From Ptiloglossa arizonensis (lineage: Eukaryota; Arthropoda; Insecta; Hymenoptera; Colletidae), in the NCBI RefSeq assembly GCF_051014685.1, contig NW_027478397.1, positions 186,001-250,000 on the forward strand: DNA of 64,000 bases. The letters run 5' to 3'. The notes beneath the pieces were generated by a model. That model was not told where the DNA came from and searched no databases. It saw nothing but the letters and a program-made list of their open reading frames with translations. The translations under genes and the position numbers were made by a program. This document shows, one piece after another, positions 36,918-51,200 of the stretch (position 1 is its first letter; each line of letters starts with the position of its first letter).

Positions 36918-39900
36918 ACGGATTGACGAACTCGAGAAGTTCCTCTTGCATCTGAAAGCAGAAACTCTCCCGATTACAACGGTGTGTGTACTTTTCCGCT
37001 AGGCCATTCCAGTTATTGGTTTCGAGTATCAGACTTGCGAAAATTTTGATGGTTTCTCAACCATTCCTTAACGTTCAAACGCCCATATCTCGCGAACGGA
37101 TTGACGAACTCGAGAAATTCCTGTTGCATCTGAAAGTAGAAACTCGCCCGATGACAATGGTGTGTGTACTTTTCCCCTAGGCCATTCCAGTTATTCGTTT
37201 CTAGCATCAGAATTGCGAAAATTTTGATGGTTTCTCAACCATTCCTTAACTTCAAACTCCCATATCTCGCGAACGGATTGACGAACTCTAGAAATTCCGG
37301 TTGCATCTGAAAGTAGATACTCGCCCGATTACAACGATATTTGTACTTTTCCCGTGGACCATTGTAGTTATTGGTTTCGAGTATCAGACTTGCGAAAATT
37401 TTGATAGTTCCTCAACCATCTCTTAACTTCAAACTCCCATATCTCGCGAACGCATTGACGAACTCGAGAAATTCCTGTTCCGTGTGAAAGTAGAAAATCG
37501 CCCGATTACAATGGTGTGTGTACTTTTCCCCTAGGCCATTCCAGTTATTCGCTTTTAGCATCAGAATTGCGAAAATTTTGATGGTTTCTCAACCATCTCT
37601 TAACTCCTAACTCCGATATTTCGCGAACGGATTGAGGAATTTGAAAAATTTCTGTTGCATCAGAAAGTAGAAACACTCCCGATTACAACGGTATGTGTAT
37701 TTTTACCCTAGGCCATGCCAGTTATTGGTTTCGAGTATCAGACGTGCGAAAATTTTGATGGATTCTCAACCATTCCTTAACTTCAGACTCCCATATCTCG
37801 CGAACGGTTTGACGAACTCGAGAAACTCCTGTTGCATGTGAAAGTAGAAACTCGCCCGATTAGAATGGTGTGTGTATTTTTCCCCTAGGCCATTGTAGTT
37901 ATTGGTTTCGAGTATCAGACTTACGAAATTTTTATGGTTTCTCAACCATTCCATAACTCCAAACTCCGATATTTCGCGAACGGATTGACGAATCCGAGAA
38001 ATTTCTGTTGCACCTGAAAGTAGAAACTCTCCCGATTACAACAGTATGTGTATTTTTCCCCTAGGCCTTTGTAGTTATTTGTTTCGAGTATCAGACCAGC
38101 GAAAATTTTGATGGTTTCTCAACCATTCCTTAAATTCAGACTCCAATACCTCGCGAACGGATTGACGAACTCGAGAAATTCCTGTTGCATCTGAAAGCAG
38201 AAACTCGCCCCATTACAACGGTATGTGTATTTTTGCCCTGGGCGATAGTAGTTATTGGTTTCGAGCATCAGACTTGCGAATATTTTGATGGTTCTCAACC
38301 ATTCCTTAACTCCAAACTCCCATATCTCGCGAACCGATTGACGAACTCGAGAAATTCCTGTTGCACCTGAAAGTAGAAACTCGCCCGAATACAATGGAGT
38401 GTGTACTTCTCCCATAGGCCATTCCAGTTATTCGTTTCCAGCATCAGAATTGCGAAAATTTTGATGGTTTCTCAACCATCTCTTAACTCCTAACTCCCAT
38501 ATCTCCCGAACGGATTGACGAATCCGAAAAATTCCTGTTGCATCTGAAAGTAGAAACTCGCCCGATTCCAATGGTGTGTGTACTGTTCCCCTCATTCCAT
38601 TTATTGGTTTCGAGTCACAGACTTGCGAAAATTTTGATGGTTTCTCAACCATTGCTTAACTTCAGACTCCCATATCTCGCGAACGGGTTGACGAACTCGA
38701 GAAATTCCTGTTGCATCTGAAAGCAGAAACTCGCCCCATTACAAAGGTGTGTGTATTTTTGCCCTGGGCCATAGTAGTTATTGGTCTCGAGTATCAGACT
38801 TGCGAAAATTTTGATTGAATCTCAACCATTCCTTAACTTCAAACTCCCATATCTCGCGAACGGATTGACGAAATCGAGAAATTCCTGTTGCATCTGAAAG
38901 TAGAAACTCGCCCGATTACAACGGTATGTGTTTTTTTTGTCCTAGGCCATAGTAGTTATTGGTTTCGAGTATCAGAATTGCGAAAATTTTGATGGTTTCT
39001 CAACCATTCCTTAAATTCAAACTCCCATATCTCGCGAATGGATTGACGAACTCGAGAAGTTCCTCTTGCATCTGAAAGCAGAAACTCGCCCGATTTCAAC
39101 GGTATGTGTATTTTTGCCCTAGGCCATTGTAGTTATTGGTTTCGAGTATCAGACTTGCGAAAATTTTGATGGTTTCTCAACCATTCCTTAACTTCAAACT
39201 CCCATATCTCGCAAACGGATTGACCAACTCGAGAAATTCCTGTTGCATCTGATAGCAGAAATTCGCACGATTACTACTGTATGTGTATATTTGCCCTAGG
39301 CCATTCCAGTTTTTCGTTTCTAGCATCAGAATTGCGAAAATTTTGATGGTTCCTCAACCATCTCTTAAATCCAAACTCCGATATTTCGCGTACGGATTGA
39401 CGAATTCGAGAAATTTCTGTTGTATCTGAAAGCAGAAACTCGCCCGATTACAACGGTATGTGTTTTTTTTGTCCTAGTCCATAGTAGTTATTGGTTTCGA
39501 GTATCAGACTTGCGAAAATTTTGATGGTTTCTCAATCACTCCTTAACTTCAAACTCCCATATCTCGCGAACCGAGTGACGAACTCGCGAAATTCCTGTTG
39601 CATCTGAAAGTAGAAACTCGCCCGATTACAGAGGTATGTGTATTTTTGCCCTAGGCCATTCCAGTTATTCGTTTCTAGCATCAGAATTACGAAAATTTTG
39701 ATGGTTTCTCAAACATTCCTTAACTTCACACTCCCATATCTCGCGAACGGATTGACGAACTCGAGAAATTCCTGTTGCATCACAAAGCAGATGCTCGATC
39801 GATTACAACGGTATGTGTATTTTTGCCCTAGGCAATAGTAGTTATTGGTTTCGAGTATCAGACTTGCGAAAATTTTGATAGTTTCTCAACCATTCCTTAA

Positions 39901-40805
39901 CTTCAAACTCCCATATCTCGCGAACGGATTACCAACTCGAGAAATTCCAGTTGCATCTGAAAGCATAATCTCGCCCGATTACAATGGTATGTGTATTTTT
40001 GCCCTAGGCCATAGCAGTTATTGGTTTCGAGTATCAGACTTGCGAAAATTTTGATTGAATCTCAACCATTCCTTAACTTCAAACTCCCATATCTCGCGAA
40101 CGGATTGACGAACTCGAGAAATTCCTGTTGCATCTGAAAGTAGAAACTCGCCCGATTACAATGGGGTGTGTACTTTTCCCCTAGGCCATTCCTGTTATTG
40201 GTTTCGAGTATCAGTTCAGCCAAATATTTATGGTTTCTCAACCATTGCTTAAGTTCAAACTCCCATATCTCGTGAACGGATTGACGAACTCGAGAAATTC
40301 CTGTTGCATCTGAAAGTAGAAACTCGCCCGATTACAATGGGGTGTGTACTATTCCCCTAGGCCATTCCTGTTATTGGTTTCGAGTATCAGTTCAGCCAAA
40401 TATTTATGGTTTCTCAACCATTGCTTAAGTTCAGGCTCCCATATCTCGCGAACGGGTTGACGAACTCGAGAAATTCCTGTTGCATCTGAAAGCAGAAACT
40501 CGCCCCATTACAAAGGTATGTGTATTTTTGCCCTGGGCCATAGTAGTTATTGGTCTCGAGTATCAGACTTGCGAAAATTTTGATTGAATCTCAACCATTC
40601 CTTAACTTCAAACTCCCATATCTCGCGAACGGTTTTACGAAATCGAGAAATTCCTGTTGCATCTGAAAGTAGAATCTCGCCCGATTACAACGGTATGTGT
40701 ATCTTTGCCCTAGGCAATAGTAGTTATTGGTTTCGAGTATCAGACTAGCGAAAATTTTGATGATTTCTCAACCATTCCTTAACTTCAAACTGCCATATCT
40801 CGCGA
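36918..40805. repeat. HOR unit U2 (3,888 bp, complete)
   Basis: Complete 22-monomer unit. It carries catcacaaagcagatgctcg near 39780, private to this unit, and cggttttacgaaatcg near 40630. Near its end it has ctattcccc (a at 40351) and ttcaggctccc (g at 40435), both shared with U6. It also has gaattacgaaaa near 39690, shared with U5 and U6. Confidence 0.94.
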
Positions 40806-43800
40806 ACGGATTGACGAACTCGAGAAGTTCCTCTTGCATCTGAAAGCAGAAACTCTCCCGATTACAACGGTGTGTGTACTTTTCCGCTAGGCCATTCCAG
40901 TTATTGGTTTCGAGTATCAGACTTGCGAAAATTTTGATGGTTTCTCAACCATTCCTTAACGTTCAAACGCCCATATCTCGCGAACGGATTGACGAACTCG
41001 AGAAATTCCTGTTGCATCTGAAAGTAGAAACTCGCCCGATGACAATGGTGTGTGTACTTTTCCCCTAGGCCATTCCAGTTATTCGTTTCTAGCATCAGAA
41101 TTGCGAAAATTTTGATGGTTTCTCAACCATTCCTTAACTTCAAACTCCCATATCTCGCGAACGGATTGACGAACTCTAGAAATTCCGGTTGCATCTGAAA
41201 GTAGATACTCGCCCGATTACAACGATATTTGTACTTTTCCCGTGGACCATTGTAGTTATTGGTTTCGAGTATCAGACTTGCGAAAATTTTGATAGTTCCT
41301 CAACCATCTCTTAACTTCAAACTCCCATATCTCGCGAACGCATTGACGAACTCGAGAAATTCCTGTTCCGTGTGAAAGTAGAAAATCGCCCGATTACAAT
41401 GGTGTGTGTACTTTTCCCCTAGGCCATTCCAGTTATTCGCTTTTAGCATCAGAATTGCGAAAGTTTTGATGGTTTCTCAACCATCTCTTAACTCCTAACT
41501 CCGATATTTCGCGAACGGATTGAGGAATTTGAAAAATTTCTGTTGCATCAGAAAGTAGAAACACTCCCGATTACAACGGTATGTGTATTTTTACCCTAGG
41601 CCATGCCAGTTATTGGTTTCGAGTATCAGACGTGCGAAAATTTTGATGGATTCTCAACCATTCCTTAACTTCAGACTCCCATATCTCGCGAACGGTTTGA
41701 CGAACTCGAGAAACTCCTGTTGCATGTGAAAGTAGAAACTCGCCCGATTAGAATGGTGTGTGTATTTTTCCCCTAGGCCATTGTAGTTATTGGTTTCGAG
41801 TATCAGACTTACGAAATTTTTATGGTTTCTCAACCATTCCATAACTCCAAACTCCGATATTTCGCGAACGGATTGACGAATCCGAGAAATTTCTGTTGCA
41901 CCTGAAAGTAGAAACTCTCCCGATTACAACAGTATGTGTATTTTTCCCCTAGGCCTTTGTAGTTATTTGTTTCGAGTATCAGACCAGCGAAAATTTTGAT
42001 TGTTTCTCAACCATTCCTTAAATTCAGACTCCAATACCTCGCGAACGGATTGACGAACTCGAGAAATTCCTGTTGCATCTGAAAGCAGAAACTCGCCCCA
42101 TTACAACGGTATGTGTATTTTTGCCCTGGGCGATAGTAGTTATTGGTTTCGAGCATCAGACTTGCGAATATTTTGATGGTTCTCAACCATTCCTTAACTC
42201 CAAACTCCCATATCTCGCGAACCGATTGACGAACTCGAGAAATTCCTGTTGCACCTGAAAGTAGAAACTCGCCCGAATACAATGGAGTGTGTACTTCTCC
42301 CATAGGCCATTCCAGTTATTCGTTTCCAGCATCAGAATTGCGAAAATTTTGGTGGTTTCTCAACCATCTCTTAACTCCTAACTCCCATATCTCCCGAACG
42401 GATTGACGAATCCGAAAAATTCCTGTTGCATCTGAAAGTAGAAACTCGCCCGATTCCAATGGTGTGTGTACTGTTCCCCTCATTCCATTTATTGGTTTCG
42501 AGTCACAGACTTGCGAAAATTTTGATGGTTTCTCAACCATTGCTTAACTTCAGACTCCCATATCTCGCGAACGGGTTGACGAACTCGAGAAATTCCTGTT
42601 GCATCTGAAAGCAGAAACTCGCCCCATTACAAAGGTGTGTGTATTTTTGCCCTGGGCCATAGTAGTTATTGGTCTCGAGTATCAGACTTGCGAAAATTTT
42701 GATTGAATCTCAACCATTCCTTAACTTCAAACTCCCATATCTCGCGAACGGATTGACGAAATCGAGAAATTCCTGTTGCATCTGAAAGTAGAAACTCGCC
42801 CGATTACAACGGTATGTGTTTTTTTTGTCCTAGGCCATAGTAGTTATTGGTTTCGAGTATCAGAATTGCGAAAATTTTGATGGTTTCTCAACCATTCCTT
42901 AAATTCAAACTCCCATATCTCGCGAATGGATTGACGAACTCGAGAAGTTCCTCTTGCATCTGAAAGCAGAAACTCGCCCGATTTCAACGGTATGTGTATT
43001 TTTGCCCTAGGCCATTGTAGTTATTGGTTTCGAGTATCAGACTTGCGAAAATTTTGATGGTTTCTCAACCATTCCTTAACTTCAAACTCCCATATCTCGC
43101 AAACGGATTGACCAACTCGAGAAATTCCTGTTGCATCTGATAGCAGAAATTCGCACGATTACTACTGTATGTGTATATTTGCCCTAGGCCATTCCAGTTT
43201 TTCGTTTCTAGCATCAGAATTGCGAAAATTTTGATGGTTCCTCAACCATCTCTTAAATCCAAACTCCGATATTTCGCGTACGGATTGACGAATTCGAGAA
43301 ATTTCTGTTGTATCTGAAAGCAGAAACTCGCCCGATTACAACGGTATGTGTTTTTTTTGTCCTAGTCCATAGTAGTTATTGGTTTCGAGTATCAGACTTG
43401 CGAAAATTTTGATGGTTTCTCAATCACTCCTTAACTTCAAACTCCCATATCTCGCGAACCGAGTGACGAACTCGCGAAATTCCTGTTGCATCTGAAAGTA
43501 GAAACTCGCCCGATTACAGAGGTATGTGTATTTTTGCCCTAGGCCATTCCAGTTATTCGTTTCTAGCATCAGAATTGCGAAAATTTTGATGGTTTCTCAA
43601 ACATTCCTTAACTTCACACTCCCATATCTCGCGAACGGATTGACGAACTCGAGAAATTCCTGTTGCATCAGAAAGCAGAAGCTCGATCGATTACAACGGT
43701 ATGTGTATTTTTGCCCTAGGCAATAGTAGTTATTGGTTTCGAGTATCAGACTTGCGAAAATTTTGATAGTTTCTCAACCATTCCTTAACTTCAAACTCCC

Positions 43801-44693
43801 ATATCTCGCGAACGGATTACCAACTCGAGAAATTCCAGTTGCATCTGAAAGCATAATCTCGCCCGATTACAATGGTATGTGTATTTTTGCCCTAGGCCAT
43901 AGCAGTTATTGGTTTCGAGTATCAGACTTGCGAAAATTTTGATTGAATCTCAACCATTCCTTAACTTCAAACTCCCATATCTCGCGAACGGATTGACGAA
44001 CTCGAGAAATTCCTGTTGCATCTGAAAGTAGAAACTCGCCCGATTACAATGGGGTGTGTACTTTTCCCCTAGGCCATTCCTGTTATTGGTTTCGAGTATC
44101 AGTTCAGCCAAATATTTATGGTTTCTCAACCATTGCTTAAGTTCAAACTCCCATATCTCGTGAACGGATTGACGAACTCGAGAAATTCCTGTTGCATCTG
44201 AAAGTAGAAACTCGCCCGATTACAATGGGGTGTGTACTTTTCCCCTAGGCCATTCCTGTTATTGGTTTCGAGTATCAGTTCAGCCAAATATTTATGGTTT
44301 CTCAACCATTGCTTAAGTTCAGACTCCCATATCTCGCGAACGGGTTGACGAACTCGAGAAATTCCTGTTGCATCTGAAAGCAGAAACTCGCCCCATTACA
44401 AAGGTATGTGTATTTTTGCCCTGGGCCATAGTAGTTATTGGTCTCGAGTATCAGACTTGCGAAAATTTTGATTGAATCTCAACCATTCCTTAACTTCAAA
44501 CTCCCATATCTCGCGAACGGATTGACGAAATCGAGAAATTCCTGTTGCATCTGAAAGTAGAATCTCGCCCGATTACAACGGTATGTGTATCTTTGCCCTA
44601 GGCAATAGTAGTTATTGGTTTCGAGTATCAGACTAGCGAAAATTTTGATGATTTCTCAACCATTCCTTAACTTCAAACTGCCATATCTCGCGA
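40806..44693. repeat. HOR unit U3 (3,888 bp, complete)
   Basis: Complete unit. It shares with U7 gcgaaagttttg (g at 41463) and gattgtttctc (t at 42001), which the other units lack. A private change gives ttttggtggtttctc near 42351. Confidence 0.94.
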
Positions 44694-47600
44694 ACGGATT
44701 GACGAACTCGAGAAGTTCCTCTTGCATCTGAAAGCAGAAACTCTCCCGATTACAACGGTGTGTGTACTTTTCCGCTAGGCCATTCCAGTTATTGGTTTCG
44801 AGTATCAGACTTGCGAAAATTTTGATGGTTTCTCAACCATTCCTTAACGTTCAAACGCCCATATCTCGCGAACGGATTGACGAACTCGAGAAATTCCTGT
44901 TGCATCTGAAAGTAGAAACTCGCCCGATGACAATGGTGTGTGTACTTTTCCCCTAGGCCATTCCAGTTATTCGTTTCTAGCATCAGAATTGCGAAAATTT
45001 TGATGGTTTCTCAACCATTCCTTAACTTCAAACTCCCATATCTCGCGAACGGATTGACGAACTCTAGAAATTCCGGTTGCATCTGAAAGTAGATACTCGC
45101 CCGATTACAACGATATTTGTACTTTTCCCGTGGACCATTGTAGTTATTGGTTTCGAGTATCAGACTTGCGAAAATTTTGATAGTTCCTCAACCATCTCTT
45201 AACTTCAAACTCCCATATCTCGCGAACGCATTGACGAACTCGAGAAATTCCTGTTCCGTGTGAAAGTAGAAAATCGCCCGATTACAATGGTGTGTGTACT
45301 TTTCCCCTAGGCCATTCCAGTTATTCGCTTTTAGCATCAGAATTGCGAAAATTTTGATGGTTTCTCAACCATCTCTTAACTCCTAACTCCGATATTTCGC
45401 GAACGGATTGAGGAATTTGAAAAATTTCTGTTGCATCAGAAAGTAGAAACACTCCCGATTACAACGGTATGTGTATTTTTACCCTAGGCCATGCCAGTTA
45501 TTGGTTTCGAGTATCAGACGTGCGAAAATTTTGATGGATTCTCAACCATTCCTTAACTTCAGACTCCCATATCTCGCGAACGGTTTGACGAACTCGAGAA
45601 ACTCCTGTTGCATGTGAAAGTAGAAACTCGCCCGATTAGAATGGTGTGTGTATTTTTCCCCTAGGCCATTGTAGTTATTGGTTTCGAGTATCAGACTTAC
45701 GAAATTTTTATGGTTTCTCAACCATTCCATAACTCCAAACTCCGATATTTCGCGAACGGATTGACGAATCCGAGAAATTTCTGTTGCACCTGAAAGTAGA
45801 AACTCTCCCGATTACAACAGTATGTGTATTTTTCCCCTAGGCCTTTGTAGTTATTTGTTTCGAGTATCAGACCAGCGAAAATTTTGATGGTTTCTCAACC
45901 ATTCCTTAAATTCAGACTCCAATACCTCGCGAACGGATTGACGAACTCGAGAAATTCCTGTTGCATCTGAAAGCAGAAACTCGCCCCATTACAACGGTAT
46001 GTGTATTTTTGCCCTGGGCGATAGTAGTTATTGGTTTCGAGCATCAGACTTGCGAATATTTTGATGGTTCTCAACCATTCCTTAACTCCAAACTCCCATA
46101 TCTCGCGAACCGATTGACGAACTCGAGAAATTCCTGTTGCACCTGAAAGTAGAAACTCGCCCGAATACAATGGAGTGTGTACTTCTCCCATAGGCCATTC
46201 CAGTTATTCGTTTCCAGCATCAGAATTGCGAAAATTTTGATGGTTTCTCAACCATCTCTTAACTCCTAACTCCCATATCTCCCGAACGGATTGACGAATC
46301 CGAAAAATTCCTGTTGCATCTGAAAGTAGAAACTCGCCCGATTCCAATGGTGTGTGTACTGTTCCCCTCATTCCATTTATTGGTTTCGAGTCACAGACTT
46401 GCGAAAATTTTGATGGTTTCTCAACCATTGCTTAACTTCAGACTCCCATATCTCGCGAACGGGTTGACGAACTCGAGAAATTCCTGTTGCATCTGAAAGC
46501 AGAAACTCGCCCCATTACAAAGGTGTGTGTATTTTTGCCCTGGGCCATAGTAGTTATTGGTCTCGAGTATCAGACTTGCGAAAATTTTGATTGAATCTCA
46601 ACCATTCCTTAACTTCAAACTCCCATATTTCGCGAACGGATTGACGAAATCGAGAAATTCCTGTTGCATCTGAAAGTAGAAACTCGCCCGATTACAACGG
46701 TATGTGTTTTTTTTGTCCTAGGCCATAGTAGTTATTGGTTTCGAGTATCAGAATTGCGAAAATTTTGATGGTTTCTCAACCATTCCTTAAATTCAAACTC
46801 CCATATCTCGCGAATGGATTGACGAACTCGAGAAGTTCCTCTTGCATCTGAAAGCAGAAACTCGCCCGATTTCAACGGTATGTGTATTTTTGCCCTAGGC
46901 CATTGTAGTTATTGGTTTCGAGTATCAGACTTGCGAAAATTTTGATGGTTTCTCAACCATTCCTTAACTTCAAACTCCCATATCTCGCAAACGGATTGAC
47001 CAACTCGAAAAATTCCTGTTGCATCTGATAGCAGAAATTCGCACGATTACTACTGTATGTGTATATTTGCCCTAGGCCATTCCAGTTTTTCGTTTCTAGC
47101 ATCAGAATTGCGAAAATTTTGATGGTTTCTCAAACATTCCTTAACTTCACACTCCCATATCTCGCGAACGGATTGACGAACTCGAGAAATTCCTGTTGCA
47201 TCAGAAAGCAGAAGCTCGATCGATTACAACGGTATGTGTATTTTTGCCCTAGGCAATAGTAGTTATTGGTTTCGAGTATCAGACTTGCGAAAATTTTGAT
47301 AGTTTCTCAACCATTCCTTAACTTCAAACTCCCATATCTCGCGAACGGATTACCAACTCGAGAAATTCCAGTTGCATCTGAAAGCATAATCTCGCCCGAT
47401 TACAATGGTATGTGTATTTTTGCCCTAGGCCATAGCAGTTATTGGTTTCGAGTATCAGACTTGCGAAAATTTTGATTGAATCTCAACCATTCCTTAACTT
47501 CAAACTCCCATATCTCGCGAACGGATTGACGAACTCGAGAAATTCCTGTTGCATCTGAAAGTAGAAACTCGCCCGATTACAATGGGGTGTGTACTTTTCC

Positions 47601-48226
47601 CCTAGGCCATTCCTGTTATTGGTTTCGAGTATCAGTTCAGCCAAATATTTATGGTTTCTCAACCATTGCTTAAGTTCAAACTCCCATATCTCGTGAACGG
47701 ATTGACGAACTCGAGAAATTCCTGTTGCATCTGAAAGTAGAAACTCGCCCGATTACAATGGGGTGTGTACTTTTCCCCTAGGCCATTCCTGTTATTGGTT
47801 TCGAGTATCAGTTCAGCCAAATATTTATGGTTTCTCAACCATTGCTTAAGTTCAGACTCCCATATCTCGCGAACGGGTTGACGAACTCGAGAAATTCCTG
47901 TTGCATCTGAAAGCAGAAACTCGCCCCATTACAAAGGTATGTGTATTTTTGCCCTGGGCCATAGTAGTTATTGGTCTCGAGTATCAGACTTGCGAAAATT
48001 TTGATTGAATCTCAACCATTCCTTAACTTCAAACTCCCATATCTCGCGAACGGATTGACGAAATCGAGAAATTCCTGTTGCATCTGAAAGTAGAATCTCG
48101 CCCGATTACAACGGTATGTGTATCTTTGCCCTAGGCAATAGTAGTTATTGGTTTCGAGTATCAGACTAGCGAAAATTTTGATGATTTCTCAACCATTCCT
48201 TAACTTCAAACTGCCATATCTCGCGA
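44694..48226. repeat. HOR unit U4 (3,533 bp, 20 monomers; 14 joined to 16)
   Basis: Lacks 355 bp, two monomers. The left part of monomer 14 (gattactactg, ccagtttttcg) continues into the tail of monomer 16 (ggtttctcaaacattcc). The crossover falls within the shared run at about 47090-47127. It shares caactcgaaaaattcc near 47003 with U5. Confidence 0.92.
47090..47127. other. Recombination junction in HOR unit U4
   Basis: To the left the sequence matches monomer 14 of the other units, to the right monomer 16. The 38 bases between are common to both source monomers. Two intervening monomers present in U2, U3, U5 and U6 are missing. Confidence 0.8.
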
Positions 48227-51200
48227 ACGGATTGACGAACTCGAGAAGTTCCTCTTGCATCTGAAAGCAGAAACTCTCCCGATTACAACGGTGTGTGTAC
48301 TTTTCCGCTAGGCCATTCCAGTTATTGGTTTCGAGTATCAGACTTGCGAAAATTTTGATGGTTTCTCAACCATTCCTTAACGTTCAAACGCCCATATCTC
48401 GCGAACGGATTGACGAACTCGAGAAATTCCTGTTGCATCTGAAAGTAGAAACTCGCCCGATGACAATGGTGTGTGTACTTTTCCCCTAGGCCATTCCAGT
48501 TATTCGTTTCTAGCATCAGAATTGCGAAAATTTTGATGGTTTCTCAACCATTCCTTAACTTCAAACTCCCATATCTCGCGAACGGATTGACGAACTCTAG
48601 AAATTCCGGTTGCATCTGAAAGTAGATACTCGCCCGATTACAACGATATTTGTACTTTTCCCGTGGACCATTGTAGTTATTGGTTTCGAGTATCAGACTT
48701 GCGAAAATTTTGATAGTTCCTCAACCATCTCTTAACTTCAAACTCCCATATCTCGCGAACGCATTGACGAACTCGAGAAATTCCTGTTCCGTGTGAAAGT
48801 AGAAAATCGCCCGATTACAATGGTGTGTGTACTTTTCCCCTAGGCCATTCCAGTTATTCGCTTTTAGCATCAGAATTGCGAAAATTTTGATGGTTTCTCA
48901 ACCATCTCTTAACTCCTAACTCCGATATTTCGCGAACGGATTGAGGAATTTGAAAAATTTCTGTTGCATCAGAAAGTAGAAACACTCCCGATTACAACGG
49001 TATGTGTATTTTTACCCTAGGCCATGCCAGTTATTGGTTTCGAGTATCAGACGTGCGAAAATTTTGATGGATTCTCAACCATTCCTTAACTTCAGACTCC
49101 CATATCTCGCGAACGGTTTGACGAACTCGAGAAACTCCTGTTGCATGTGAAAGTAGAAACTCGCCCGATTAGAATGGTGTGTGTATTTTTCCCCTAGGCC
49201 ATTGTAGTTATTGGTTTCGAGTATCAGACTTACGAAATTTTTATGGTTTCTCAACCATTCCATAACTCCAAACTCCGATATTTCGCGAACGGATTGACGA
49301 ATCCGAGAAATTTCTGTTGCACCTGAAAGTAGAAACTCTCCCGATTACAACAGTATGTGTATTTTTCCCCTAGGCCTTTGTAGTTATTTGTTTCGAGTAT
49401 CAGACCAGCGAAAATTTTGATGGTTTCTCAACCATTCCTTAAATTCAGACTCCAATACCTCGCGAACGGATTGACGAACTCGAGAAATTCCTGTTGCATC
49501 TGAAAGCAGAAACTCGCCCCATTACAACGGTATGTGTATTTTTGCCCTGGGCGATAGTAGTTATTGGTTTCGAGCATCAGACTTGCGAATATTTTGATGG
49601 TTCTCAACCATTCCTTAACTCCAAACTCCCATATCTCGCGAACCGATTGACGAACTCGAGAAATTCCTGTTGCACCTGAAAGTAGAAACTCGCCCGAATA
49701 CAATGGAGTGTGTACTTCTCCCATAGGCCATTCCAGTTATTCGTTTCCAGCATCAGAATTGCGAAAATTTTGATGGTTTCTCAACCATCTCTTAACTCCT
49801 AACTCCCATATCTCCCGAACGGATTGACGAATCCGAAAAATTCCTGTTGCATCTGAAAGTAGAAACTCGCCCGATTCCAATGGTGTGTGTACTGTTCCCC
49901 TCATTCCATTTATTGGTTTCGAGTCACAGACTTGCGAAAATTTTGATGGTTTCTCAACCATTGCTTAACTTCAGACTCCCATATCTCGCGAACGGGTTGA
50001 CGAACTCGAGAAATTCCTGTTGCATCTGAAAACAGAAACTCGCCCCATTACAAAGGTGTGTGTATTTTTGCCCTGGGCCATAGTAGTTATTGGTCTCGAG
50101 TATCAGACTTGCGAAAATTTTGATTGAATCTCAACCATTCCTTAACTTCAAACTCCCATATCTCGCGAACGGATTGACGAAATCGAGAAATTCCTGTTGC
50201 ATCTGAAAGTAGAAACTCGCCCGATTACAACGGTATGTGTTTTTTTTGTCCTAGGCCATAGTAGTTATTGGTTTCGAGTATCAGAATTGCGAAAATTTTG
50301 ATGGTTTCTCAACCATTCCTTAAATTCAAACTCCCATATCTCGCGAATGGATTGACGAACTCGAGAAGTTCCTCTTGCATCTGAAAGCAGAAACTCGCCC
50401 GATTTCAACGGTATGTGTATTTTTGCCCTAGGCCATTGTAGTTACTGGTTTCGAGTATCAGACTTGCGAAAATTTTGATGGTTTCTCAACCATTCCTTAA
50501 CTTCAAACTCCCATATCTCGCAAACGGATTGACCAACTCGAAAAATTCCTGTTGCATCTGATAGCAGAAATTCGCACGATTACTACTGTATGTGTATATT
50601 TGCCCTAGGCCATTCCAGTTTTTCGTTTCTAGCATCAGAATTGCGAAAATTTTGATGGTTCCTCAACCATCTCTTAAATCCAAACTCCGATATTTCGCGT
50701 ACGGATTGACGAATTCGAGAAATTTCTGTTGTATCTGAAAGCAGAAACTCGCCCGATTACAACGGTATGTGTTTTTTTTGTCCTAGTCCATAGTAGTTAT
50801 TGGTTTCGAGTATCAGACTTGCGAAAATTTTGATGGTTTCTCAATCACTCCTTAACTTCAAACTCCCATATCTCGCGAACCGAGTGACGAACTCGCGAAA
50901 TTCCTGTTGCATCTGAAAGTAGAAACTCGCCCGATTACAGAGGTATGTGTATTTTTGCCCTAGGCCATTCCAGTTATTCGTTTCTAGCATCAGAATTACG
51001 AAAATTTTGATGGTTTCTCAAACATTCCTTAACTTCACACTCCCATATCTCGCGAACGGATTGACGAACTCGAGAAATTCCTGTTGCATCAGAAAGCAGA
51101 AGCTCGATCGATTACAACGGTATGTGTATTTTTGCCCTAGGCAATAGTAGTTATTGGTTTCGAGTATCAGACTTGCGAAAATTTTGATTGAATCTCAACC

